From CAYSYM01 sp964435115 (lineage in GTDB: Bacteria > Chloroflexota > UBA6077 > CF-72): 25,514 bases of DNA. The position numbers and the translations under genes are program-made. Location of the stretch: contig CAYSYM010000054.1 of NCBI GenBank assembly GCA_964435115.1, forward strand, positions 1 to 25,514. Reading direction: 5' to 3'. Each line of letters opens with the position of its first letter. Position 1 is the stretch's first letter. The notes beneath the pieces are model-generated. The model did not search any database and was not told the origin of the DNA. It was given only the letters and a program-made list of their open reading frames with translations. This document shows, piece by piece, positions 13,681 through 21,750 of this stretch.

Positions 13681-14597
13681 CGAGCACCTCGTTCGGCTCT
13701 GGACGCGTGCTCCCGCAGCCTCGCCGCGGCATCACGAAGCCCACTCAGAGAGGAACTATCCTCGGCCTCGATGTCTTGATACCCGGCCCTCAGGCGGATC
13801 GCATGTGCACCCTCACGAAGGCGCTCCTCGGCTAGGCCATAGCCGCTCGAAGTCTTGGCCGAGAAGCCGGTCTCCAGAAACAGGGTTTGGATAGCCGCCG
13901 CAATCATGCCGAGGTCATCGCAGCAGGTGGCGAGGCCAGACTCGCCGTTGGGTCTACCGAAAGGCGCGTACAGGAGCGTAAACGTACCCTCTGCTCCGGC
14001 TGGGACGCATTCGATGAAGATCGGGTTCCTGCCCACACGCCGTTCACGGTCGTGGGGATTGACGATCTCCAGCCCTTTCCGATCAAAAAAGGTTGGGAAG
14101 AAGCAGAGCCGGCCTTGCAGGAAGCTCTCCTCTGCGGCGTGCGGGTTGCCGAACAGCCGCTGGATGCCAGGATGGTGGTCAGCTACGTCTTGACCCGTCC
14201 GAACGGCTGCGCGTAGCAGGCCCTTCCATGATGTAGGTGCGACAAAAGGCAGCCCCCACAGCGGCTCGCTTCGAACCGGGTTATCGATGATGTGGAAGAG
14301 CTCTTCGTCGCGAGACAGGTAAGGGGTGCGAAGCCCGAATCGGAACTGGATAGCCCAGGAGCCAACGGGAAGCAGATCGAGGTTCGGTCGAGGCACTGTC
14401 GCGTGCTGCCATAGCTCGGCGAAGTCCTGCGGGACGGAAAGCGAACGCTGAAGAGCGTCTTCCTTCCACCGGTCACGGACCTGGTTCGCGGTCTCCTGCA
14501 TCCCTGAAGCGGCCAGGCGGTGGTACTCGAAGGCTGCCTTAATGTCTCCTGGCAGGGACGGGGCTTGCGCCTCGTGCGCGAACCGGTCGAAGCTCAT
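13677..14597 (-). CDS. RAMP protein, Cas7-group, Cmr6-like
   Basis: 306 aa. An N-terminal helical extension of ~80 residues precedes a RAMP fold: WAIQFRFGLRTPYLS is the first strand, and LPFVAPTSWKGLLRAAVR is the loop equivalent to PGSSLKGxLR. RLFGN, then FLQGRLCFFPTFFDRKGLEI, is characteristic of Cmr6-type subunits, and FSAKTSSGYG ends in a short G-rich turn. Between cmr1 and cas10 this is the expected slot for Cmr6 in III-B/III-C operons. It likely forms part of the head of the crRNA-bound filament. Starts at ATG 14597, overlapping the cmr1 stop. Confidence 0.75.
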   Translation of the reverse strand: MSFDRFAHEAQAPSLPGDIKAAFEYHRLAASGMQETANQVRDRWKEDALQRSLSVPQDFAELWQHATVPRPNLDLLPVGSWAIQFRFGLRTPYLSRDEELFHIIDNPVRSEPLWGLPFVAPTSWKGLLRAAVRTGQDVADHHPGIQRLFGNPHAAEESFLQGRLCFFPTFFDRKGLEIVNPHDRERRVGRNPIFIECVPAGAEGTFTLLYAPFGRPNGESGLATCCDDLGMIAAAIQTLFLETGFSAKTSSGYGLAEERLREGAHAIRLRAGYQDIEAEDSSSLSGLRDAAARLREHASRAERGAR

Positions 14598-15862
14598 GCC
14601 TGCCCTTCCTTGATCCCTGCCACTATCTCTTGGCCGGTCGTAGACGCCGTCTCGTGGGCGCCAGGTAACGCTGCGCTCACGTAGTCGCGGATGAACTTGG
14701 CCAGGTCATCGACAGACTTACAGTGGGCAAAGCCATCCGGTAGGAAGCCAGTAATCCGCAGCGAGTACGAGTTCCCGCTTGTTCCTTCTTTGAGAACTGG
14801 CATGCCGAAGAAGATACGGCTGAACTGCCTTTCATCATCCGAGATGGGATATCCCTTCCTGTCTGCGGCACCCAATAGTGGATCGAGCTCTTTCTTCTGT
14901 GCTTTTGTCGGCCTTGCGCCGAACAGTCTGTTCTCTAACCAGCGCCGGAAGCCGATATCTCGCGGCTGGCCCTTGGCCGGCAGCCTTCCCCTGTACCGAA
15001 GGTCGAAGGCGCAGGGCAGATACATGGCCACGTCCCTGTTGCTGGGCGGGCCATAGTGGTTTCCTTGGTTCAGGAATGGCTGTAGAGTCGCCTTCGGGAT
15101 GTCAAATGAAACCAAGACGGCTCGATCCAGACGAAACGGGGTTCCGGTAGGTTCTGACGTTGGCGTGCTGGGTCCCAGTGGGAACCGCTGGTGCAGTCGT
15201 CGGAAGGCATCCCGCCAATCTGTGACGAGCTCTACAGGAGCGACCTGGCCGAACCCGTGCTGTGGCTTGGCGCCGAGGAATCCGAACTCTCCGACGAAAG
15301 AAAGAAGCCCTTCAAGTTGTGTTCTGGTGTACTCTGCCTCGAGGCCACGGTAGCGGATCGTCAGCGCCTCGCGGACATCAGACCAAAACCAGACATTGGC
15401 GTTTAAGCGGTAGTCTTTTCTTTCCCTCCCATCCCTCTGGATGAGGATCTCCTCTCCCTGAAACACCCGCCCCAGCCAGTTGCGGTGCATGTTCACGGTT
15501 GTCCGGAAATGGAGCGGCCGGGTATTGTTCGCGACACTGGGGTGAACTTGAAGCTGGAACAGCCTCCGCCACCCCGTGGCGCCGAAGAGGAAGCACACCG
15601 GGCAGAGAGCCTTAAGGCCTTGCGCCAAGGCCTGATCGTCGGGCAGCCCGGTACGCCGAGCCCTCTCATAGGCGCGGGTGTCGAACTGACAGCCGCCGCC
15701 ACGGACCGGATCACACACGTGGCCCGCGAGGCTCCGCGCAATCACCTCGTACCAGAAGCGCAGCGAGCCAATAAGCCCAGTCTCGTGGAGTCGGTCCGGC
15801 TTGCCAGAGGCGCCTCCCGTCCAGAGCGGGGTGAGCGTCTTGCATCTGACAGTAGTGATCAC
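14594..15862 (-). CDS. cmr1: Cmr1, Cas7-group RAMP subunit
   Basis: 422 aa. N-terminal signature LTPLWTGGA, then ETGLIGSLRFWYEVIAR, is diagnostic of Cmr1. The Cys residues CDP...CQFD (C50, C58) and CPVCFLFGATGWRRLF (C87, C90) are family features. Two RAMP-like halves are expected; GFLGAKPQHGFGQV (around 195-208) is the G-loop of the first and the C-terminal ~200 residues are the second. Cmr1 caps the 3' end of the crRNA filament. It starts at GTG 15862 behind a very strong GGAGGAGG site, after a 47-bp gap from the DUF499 gene, so the Cas half of the operon begins with its own efficient initiation site. Confidence 0.9.
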   Translation of the reverse strand: MITTVRCKTLTPLWTGGASGKPDRLHETGLIGSLRFWYEVIARSLAGHVCDPVRGGGCQFDTRAYERARRTGLPDDQALAQGLKALCPVCFLFGATGWRRLFQLQVHPSVANNTRPLHFRTTVNMHRNWLGRVFQGEEILIQRDGRERKDYRLNANVWFWSDVREALTIRYRGLEAEYTRTQLEGLLSFVGEFGFLGAKPQHGFGQVAPVELVTDWRDAFRRLHQRFPLGPSTPTSEPTGTPFRLDRAVLVSFDIPKATLQPFLNQGNHYGPPSNRDVAMYLPCAFDLRYRGRLPAKGQPRDIGFRRWLENRLFGARPTKAQKKELDPLLGAADRKGYPISDDERQFSRIFFGMPVLKEGTSGNSYSLRITGFLPDGFAHCKSVDDLAKFIRDYVSAALPGAHETASTTGQEIVAGIKEGQA

Positions 15863-15870
15863 AGTCGGAC

Positions 15871-15878
15871 CTCCTCCG
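15871..15878 (-). promoter_or_regulatory. Strong ribosome binding site of cmr1
   Basis: On the minus strand GGAGGAGG lies seven bases before the GTG start. It fixes the start and is the strongest site in the operon, at the border between the helicase-methylase-ATPase genes and the Cas genes. No promoter is visible in the 47-bp gap. Confidence 0.75.
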
Positions 15879-15909
15879 AGAGGCGGCTGAGGACATTACG
15901 GCGCATCGC

Positions 15910-18561
15910 TCACTCCGTTCGCTCCTCCAGCACCTCGGCGCCGATCTGCCGCAGGGTCTCATTCACCTTCTGCTCCAGCGTCGAGGCCCTGATGCTGCCC
16001 GGAGCGCACCGAGCATCGAGAGTGACCTCGACCTGCAGGTCAGCGCTGTCCCCTCGCAGCGGTAGCACGACTCCCCGCAGGAAATCCGACAGCTTGTCCC
16101 AGGGCACCTTGGCTCGGAGGTGGAGCGCCGTGATCGCTGCGCTAGGGGACGCTGTGGGCGCGGTCGCCGCAGCATCCGCTGGCCCTTCCTTCACCATCGA
16201 GGGACTGCCGTCGCCACCCCCGACGGGCACGGCCTCGCCGGCTTCGGCCGCCCTGGCGGCCTCGGCCACTGCCTTCCGCAGCAGCACTGCGCCGTAGCCG
16301 AGCGCTGCATCGGGTACCGGTTCGCCGAAATACACGTGTTCCCCAACCCGCACGCCGAACAGGCTGGTGACCACCCCCTGCGCCACGGCGCTCGTGACCA
16401 CCGCCTCGCGCTCCAGCATCGGCAGGTGGGGGTACCGCAGGAAGGCCTCACCGATATCCGCGAGCGGCTTCTCTGGCTCGTCTTCCCGGAGGGCCTTCTC
16501 CAGCAGCCGATGAGGAGCCAGCTTGTCCACCAGCACCTCCTGGCTCTTGAGGTACTCACGCACCCGCCGGGCGAGCGGCCCCTTCTCGCCTACAGTGGGC
16601 AGCCCTAGGTCGAGCCACTCCGCGCCCTGTTCTTCAGCCTTGGCTAGGTGCCGGTAGGCCGAGAGCACCTGGAACGGGATGCCGCCCTCCGCGTCCTTCA
16701 ACTTGCTGTCCAGCGTCTTACGGTTTTCCTCTGACAACTGGCGCACGAGCGCTTTGTCGTCCTGGATGGCCCGCAACGCCAGGGAGCGCTTCACTCGCTC
16801 CCGTAGCGCGGCCGCCTCCGCCGCGTCGGGCGCCAGCACCACCAGCGTGTTGCGGTAGGTGCGAAAGGTTGCGCCGACCTTGCCGAGCAGTTCCACCACA
16901 AACGCCGTCGCAGCGCCGCTCTGCCTGGCCTGCTGCGGCGATAGCACCGCCAGCTTGAGCTGCTTGTTGTCGGGCACGTCCTGGGATGCTTTCGGCCAGA
17001 GCGTGACGCTTAGTTCGGTGCCGGCCATTCGTTCAAGCCGCTCACGGATCGCCGCCGCGATGTGCTCGTCCTGGATCTGCTCTTCCTTCTCGACGATGAT
17101 CCGGTTCAGGTTGGGCTGGTTGGAGAAGGCGTAGAGGCCGCTCTCCGCGTGCACGTACCACAGCTCCTCCTCCAGCCGCCCCAGCGCGTCCCCGACCAGG
17201 GCCGCCGGAATCCCCTCGCGCAACGCCGCCAGTCGCAGCCGCTGGATGCCCAGCCCCTTCTTCTCGCTCCCGCTGAACGACCCGAAGAAGATGGCCGTCG
17301 CCAGCCCGGTCGCGACGCCGAACCGCGCGTAGTCCCCGCCCCCCTCGCGGTCGATCGTCTGGGCTTTGGCGTTGCCGTCTACGATGTCGGACGCGATGAC
17401 TCCCTCGTACTCATTGCCAATGTGCTTCAGGAACTCGCGTCGGATGGCCGTGTTCGCCAGATTGACATGCGCTGGCTGGATCAGGGGCGCGGGGTGCTGC
17501 CGTCGGTAGAGGTCGGCCACCACCTCAGCCAACAAGCGCAGCACGCCACGGGTGCGCTGGAAGGTCGAGAACGTGCTCCAGCGCTCGAACAGGATGTCGA
17601 TCAACTCGGGGTGGAACGGATAGGCCTTGCGCAACTTCTCGCGGTAGGCTGGCTCGCGCGCCTCTCGTGGGACGTCGTCACCCAGCCGCTGGTAGAGCTC
17701 GAAGTAGCCGTCGGCGGTGCGCCGGGCCTCGGCTGGGTCGCCAGCGTCCTCCAGCACCCGTCGCCGGATCAGTTCGTAGACCTCTTCGCCCTCCACCGGC
17801 GTGTAGATCGCCTCTACCCGTCCGAAGATCTGCTGGAGCTGGTTGAGCGCCCGCTCGCCTTCCTCGCCGTAGGGCGCGCTGGAGGGCAGCGTGGCGATCA
17901 GCGTGCACTGCGGCAACACCTTCGCCGTCTCGGTGAGTTCTTGGAAGAACGCCAGCACCTGTCCGCCGAACCCCTTCGCCTTGACGACGTACTCGGCGAT
18001 CTCGTCCATCAAGATCAGCGTCGGTTGCTGGCGTAGGAGCTCGTGGAGCAGGTCCTTGCCTGGGGCCTGGCGCCGCTCGTCGTGCTCGCGGAGCAGGTCG
18101 TACCTGCCCAATTGCTGCGCTAACTCCCCCCAGGGCGTCTTGCCCTTGAGCGGGTCAGCCGCGGTCCCGACAAACGTGGCCACACGAACCGACGGTACTT
18201 CGCCGATCGCCACGGCCTTCAAGGCTTGCGAGACGAGGTCCTGTGCGGCCAGGGATGGCCCGGCGGTAAACAGGTGATAGAGCGCGATGAGGCTGTGGGT
18301 CTTGCCACCGCCGAAGGGCGTCTGGATCTGGATCACGGCCTCGCCCGTGCCCTGGCCCGAGAGGCGGGCGAGGACCGTGGAGAGCAGCTCCACGAGCCCC
18401 CGTGTGGGATAGGTCTTGCGAAAGAAGATCTCTGCGTCCCGGTATTCCAGCAGCCCGCGGTCGGCGACCACGTCGGCCAGGTCGGCGGCGAACACCGACT
18501 CGTCGAACTTGCCGGCCCGGATGTCCGGGTGCGGCACCACCACCTCATGCCACGGCTTCAT
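15910..18561 (-). CDS. DUF499 AAA+ ATPase (Hma-like anti-phage module)
   Basis: 883 aa. Walker A TPFGGGKTHS (81-90) and Walker B TLILMDEIAEYV (181-192) belong to the DUF499 family of large AAA+ ATPases found beside DUF1156 methylases and helicases in defence islands. The N-terminal motif WHEVVVPHPDI and the C-terminal conserved region with VPWDKLSDFLRGVV are typical of the family. The stretch EAGEAVPVGGGDGS looks like a linker. ATG 18561 has a GGGAGGAGC site and begins 28 bp after the methylase stop, one of only two true intergenic gaps in the operon. Inferred role: ATP-dependent remodelling in a multi-subunit DNA-recognition complex; the biochemical activity of DUF499 is poorly known. Confidence 0.9.
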   Translation of the reverse strand: MKPWHEVVVPHPDIRAGKFDESVFAADLADVVADRGLLEYRDAEIFFRKTYPTRGLVELLSTVLARLSGQGTGEAVIQIQTPFGGGKTHSLIALYHLFTAGPSLAAQDLVSQALKAVAIGEVPSVRVATFVGTAADPLKGKTPWGELAQQLGRYDLLREHDERRQAPGKDLLHELLRQQPTLILMDEIAEYVVKAKGFGGQVLAFFQELTETAKVLPQCTLIATLPSSAPYGEEGERALNQLQQIFGRVEAIYTPVEGEEVYELIRRRVLEDAGDPAEARRTADGYFELYQRLGDDVPREAREPAYREKLRKAYPFHPELIDILFERWSTFSTFQRTRGVLRLLAEVVADLYRRQHPAPLIQPAHVNLANTAIRREFLKHIGNEYEGVIASDIVDGNAKAQTIDREGGGDYARFGVATGLATAIFFGSFSGSEKKGLGIQRLRLAALREGIPAALVGDALGRLEEELWYVHAESGLYAFSNQPNLNRIIVEKEEQIQDEHIAAAIRERLERMAGTELSVTLWPKASQDVPDNKQLKLAVLSPQQARQSGAATAFVVELLGKVGATFRTYRNTLVVLAPDAAEAAALRERVKRSLALRAIQDDKALVRQLSEENRKTLDSKLKDAEGGIPFQVLSAYRHLAKAEEQGAEWLDLGLPTVGEKGPLARRVREYLKSQEVLVDKLAPHRLLEKALREDEPEKPLADIGEAFLRYPHLPMLEREAVVTSAVAQGVVTSLFGVRVGEHVYFGEPVPDAALGYGAVLLRKAVAEAARAAEAGEAVPVGGGDGSPSMVKEGPADAAATAPTASPSAAITALHLRAKVPWDKLSDFLRGVVLPLRGDSADLQVEVTLDARCAPGSIRASTLEQKVNETLRQIGAEVLEERTE

Positions 18562-18589
18562 TGTCGCTCCTCCCGCCTGTCAATACTGA

Positions 18590-21322
18590 TTACAGCAGCC
18601 GCTCTTGGCGGCCGGTGTCGGCATACCCCCGCCGCCCGTAGAGTAGGCCCTGGAGCACCTGCCGCTCTTTGTCCCCGTCAGGCAGCACCTCGGCGATCGC
18701 CTGTGCCACCTGCCAGAAGGCCTCGTTCCCACCGTACGTCATCGCCAAGTGGTCCTTCAGCCGCTGGCCTTGGTTCTCGTTCCACAGCCAGCTTGCATAC
18801 TGGAGCGCATCGACCATGCTGGTGAAGTGAACCTTCCTGGAGAACCGCTCGTCTCTGGCCCGCTCCAACGGGCTTGGTACCCGCACGTAGTCCTGCTGCT
18901 TCTCCATTAATCCCGCCGGTCCCCACAGGCTCGTTAGCTCCACGCCCACGCCTTGCGCCAGCTTGCGCGCCTCGTCGAAGTGCACGCGGGCGTGGTTGTA
19001 GGTCCAGCGGTAGAGCAGGTAGAAGCGGGTGGCGAGGTCCACGCCGTCCAGCTCGGCTGACTGGAGGATGCGCTGGAGCGCGAACTCGCTCACCACCTGG
19101 CGCACGTAGGCCAACAACTCCGCTACCTCCACCTTCTCGCCGGACAGCTTCTCGACCCGCGCGTACTTGCCGAACGCCTCCACTGCTGGGCCGATGGCGC
19201 TCATGAAGAAGTCCGCCCCACGTATACCTTCGGCCCAGAACTGATCAAGCTTCTGCCGCACCCGCACGTCTATTTCCCGTCGGACCTTCGGGTACTCGCC
19301 AATCTCGGTACTGGTTCGCTTGCGGCAGACCATGTAGATGGACGAGGCAAGTGAGGCCGTCTCTTGGGCATTCAGTCGCCCGGTCCTCTCGGTGTGAATG
19401 GGCCAGGAGGCGGTCATGTACAAGTCAGCTCCCAAAAGGGCGCTCATTATGGCCTCCCACGCCGCTGTGGTCGTGTGCGCAAATACGATGAGAGCAACGC
19501 CGCTAGGTCGCAGTACGCGATGAATCTCCCGAAAGGCCGTCGTCAGCATGCGCTCAAAGAACGCCTTGTCCTTTTCGCCAGTCCCCAGCCTGTGGGGGCG
19601 ATCCTCTACGATCTCCAGCGACTTGGGCGTCAGAGGCGTGGCGAACAGATCTGGATAGAGTTCTCCAACCGTACGTTTCAGCCAGACATAGAAGAAGTCG
19701 GCAAGGTGAGCGTACGGAACGTTGTCGTAATAGGGCGGGTCGGTCAGCACGGCATCGAAGAAGCCGTCCGGCCAGGGTAGATCGGTGGCTGAGCCGTGGT
19801 TAACTGAGGCCGGTGACATGCCACGGTTGCGCGAGCAGTGCCCAAGCACACCGGTGACCCACCCGAGCGCCGATCTCCAGTCGCCTGTCGCCCCACTCAG
19901 AGGGTTGAGTTCAAAGTAGTCCCAGACCCAAGGGATAGCCTGGCGAGTAAAGGTGTGTCCGACAAACTCTCCGTCTGCCACCCACGTGGAAAGGCAGGAA
20001 TCGTAGTCGCTCAGCCTATCAACCGCAATTGCCAAATATGTAGCTACCGCCTTGGCAAACTCTTCCTCATTACCCTCTTCCACCATCCTCTGGTACGCTC
20101 GGCGAACCTTTTCGACGAACGTGATCAGCGCCAGTTTCTGCCTCGGGTTGAACAAGTCCGTCCATTGCGTGAGCCCGTACAGGGGCACTGCGACGCGCCG
20201 CAACTCTGTCGTGGGGATTTGTTCCGTTGGTAGAGGGTCGATGCCCCACTCTGACCAGAGAAGATTGCGCTTGTGCACAAGGGCTGCCTTAGCCTCATCA
20301 AAAGCCGTGAGGTCGCGCTCACCGGGAAGGGCATATGCCTTGCCACTCCTGCCAGGACGGTGGAATACTGCCGCGATTATCCGCTGTTGCGCCCTACCTT
20401 CCGAGAACAACCTGCGGATAGTCTCATCGTCAATAGTGCCGCCACAAAGTAGGCAGCGAGCGTGCGCACCGGCGACGGTCGCGTCTCGCGGGTCAAACCC
20501 TATGGATTCGCCCTCTACCACGGCAAATTCGACTCGTCTGGTCGCCCGATCTGGGATGAGCTTGAGCGCAACGTTCTTGCTGTCCTTCTTCGCCAGCCAG
20601 GTTTGCCGCACGAGCGGGATCTCTGCCCCACAGTTCGGGTTCTGGCAGGCAACTGTCCTCGCCCACAGGTAGCCTACGGGCACCGATCCATCGCGGTCCT
20701 TTGGATAGAACGGCTCCAGTTCCTTCCGTGCCTCCTCCAGCACCCACTCTCCCCACCGCTGGACCGCTTCAAGGAGTGGATTGGCTATCCGCTCCGCTTC
20801 GAGAGGCGCTGCCAGTTGGAGTCCAAAGCTGCCAGGGTTGTCCTTCGCAGGTCTCGGCTGACCGAACTTAGCCGGGTACTCCAGCGCGGCCTTGAGAATG
20901 AGAACTGCCACGGGGTTGTAGTCCAGGGCGTAGGTTTCGCAGCCCAGGCGCATCGCCTCCAGCGGGATTGCCCCACCGCCAGCGAAACAATCCAACACCT
21001 TCGGCCGACAGCCGCCGAACGCCTCCCGGATAAGCTTCCGTGCCTTCTGGAGCGCCGGGTGGGGCTGCGCCCCCGAGTGATTTGCCACCTCCCAGGGCGA
21101 GACCTCCGCCACCAGCCGTATCAGCTCCTCGCGGTGGGCTGGATTGTCCGGCATGAGCGCCGCTAGGGCTGTAGCCCGCGAGGCCGCCAGTGGCCGCCGC
21201 GCCCACCAGATATGGAGCGTCGAGATGTGCCCGTGGCGGATGCTCTTCTCCCGCACGGAATCCTCGGACACTCGGCGCAGCGGAAAGTCAACCTCGATCA
21301 GCCGTGGGGCCTGCTCAGTCAT
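18590..21322 (-). CDS. DUF1156 DNA adenine/cytosine-N4 methyltransferase
   Basis: 910 aa from ATG 21322, chosen because it overlaps the upstream stop (ATGA) and gives the family N-terminus IEVDFPLRRVSEDSVREKS. The SAM-binding motif I is DCFAGGGAIPLEA (111-123); the catalytic motif IV is DPPYYDN (528-534), the DPPY type that methylates exocyclic amino groups. A zinc-ribbon-like pair, CQNPNC (226-231) and CLLC (290-293), sits between them. N-terminal HIWWARRPLAASR is the DUF1156 signature. Family members partner with DUF499 ATPases and helicases in anti-phage systems, marking self DNA. The middle of the gene (roughly 19.4-20.6 kb) is visibly less GC-rich than its ends. Confidence 0.9.
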   Translation of the reverse strand: MTEQAPRLIEVDFPLRRVSEDSVREKSIRHGHISTLHIWWARRPLAASRATALAALMPDNPAHREELIRLVAEVSPWEVANHSGAQPHPALQKARKLIREAFGGCRPKVLDCFAGGGAIPLEAMRLGCETYALDYNPVAVLILKAALEYPAKFGQPRPAKDNPGSFGLQLAAPLEAERIANPLLEAVQRWGEWVLEEARKELEPFYPKDRDGSVPVGYLWARTVACQNPNCGAEIPLVRQTWLAKKDSKNVALKLIPDRATRRVEFAVVEGESIGFDPRDATVAGAHARCLLCGGTIDDETIRRLFSEGRAQQRIIAAVFHRPGRSGKAYALPGERDLTAFDEAKAALVHKRNLLWSEWGIDPLPTEQIPTTELRRVAVPLYGLTQWTDLFNPRQKLALITFVEKVRRAYQRMVEEGNEEEFAKAVATYLAIAVDRLSDYDSCLSTWVADGEFVGHTFTRQAIPWVWDYFELNPLSGATGDWRSALGWVTGVLGHCSRNRGMSPASVNHGSATDLPWPDGFFDAVLTDPPYYDNVPYAHLADFFYVWLKRTVGELYPDLFATPLTPKSLEIVEDRPHRLGTGEKDKAFFERMLTTAFREIHRVLRPSGVALIVFAHTTTAAWEAIMSALLGADLYMTASWPIHTERTGRLNAQETASLASSIYMVCRKRTSTEIGEYPKVRREIDVRVRQKLDQFWAEGIRGADFFMSAIGPAVEAFGKYARVEKLSGEKVEVAELLAYVRQVVSEFALQRILQSAELDGVDLATRFYLLYRWTYNHARVHFDEARKLAQGVGVELTSLWGPAGLMEKQQDYVRVPSPLERARDERFSRKVHFTSMVDALQYASWLWNENQGQRLKDHLAMTYGGNEAFWQVAQAIAEVLPDGDKERQVLQGLLYGRRGYADTGRQERLL

Positions 21323-21750
21323 CGGTTCAGACCCTCCGTAGGCAACTGCGGCATGGTCGGGAAGAAGCCACCAGCGTCCGGTGCCAGGTGCCACACTTCC
21401 GCGTTCCGGGCCAGCAACACGTGCAATCCCAGCCGCCGCAGCCCAGGTTCGATCTGCCGCACGAGCCGCTCGTACCCGCTCGTGTACGGCAACGCGAGAG
21501 CACACACGACGTCGGCATCGTAGACCGAGAGGGACTGGAGCAACGCCTCACCCAGGTAAATGCGGCGGTCGACGCTTTTCCGGCTGCTGTTCGGCTCCCC
21601 TTTGGCCTCGATGAAGAACCTTCGCAGGGAGCGTAGCAGCCGCCCTTCTACGTCCGGCCCCGGCTCGTGGCCGTAGCGCACTACCAACTGCATCGCACCC
21701 TCTGCCCGAAGTCGCTCGGCCACCTGTTGAACCACCTCACGCTCTCGCAT
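21319..21750 (-). CDS. Small PD-(D/E)XK nuclease-like protein
   Basis: 143 aa. HEPGPDVEG (D33) followed by RRFFIEAKGE (E48, K50) is the D...ExK active-site pattern of restriction-type endonucleases, and RIYLGEALLQSL (63-74) fits the following conserved helix. No other domain. It is placed between the helicase (14-bp overlap at its start, 21737-21750) and the methylase (ATGA overlap at its end), so it probably supplies the DNA-cutting activity of the module. Alternative: a non-cutting DNA-end binder, since only the core fold is present. Family assignment is by motif, not by overall similarity. Confidence 0.75.
   Translation of the reverse strand: MREREVVQQVAERLRAEGAMQLVVRYGHEPGPDVEGRLLRSLRRFFIEAKGEPNSSRKSVDRRIYLGEALLQSLSVYDADVVCALALPYTSGYERLVRQIEPGLRRLGLHVLLARNAEVWHLAPDAGGFFPTMPQLPTEGLNR

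Noticed and set aside
21323..21505. N-terminal 61-residue extension of the DUF1156 methylase
   Set aside because: It overlaps the nuclease gene almost entirely; the ATGA-coupled ATG at 21322 begins the recognised family N-terminus.
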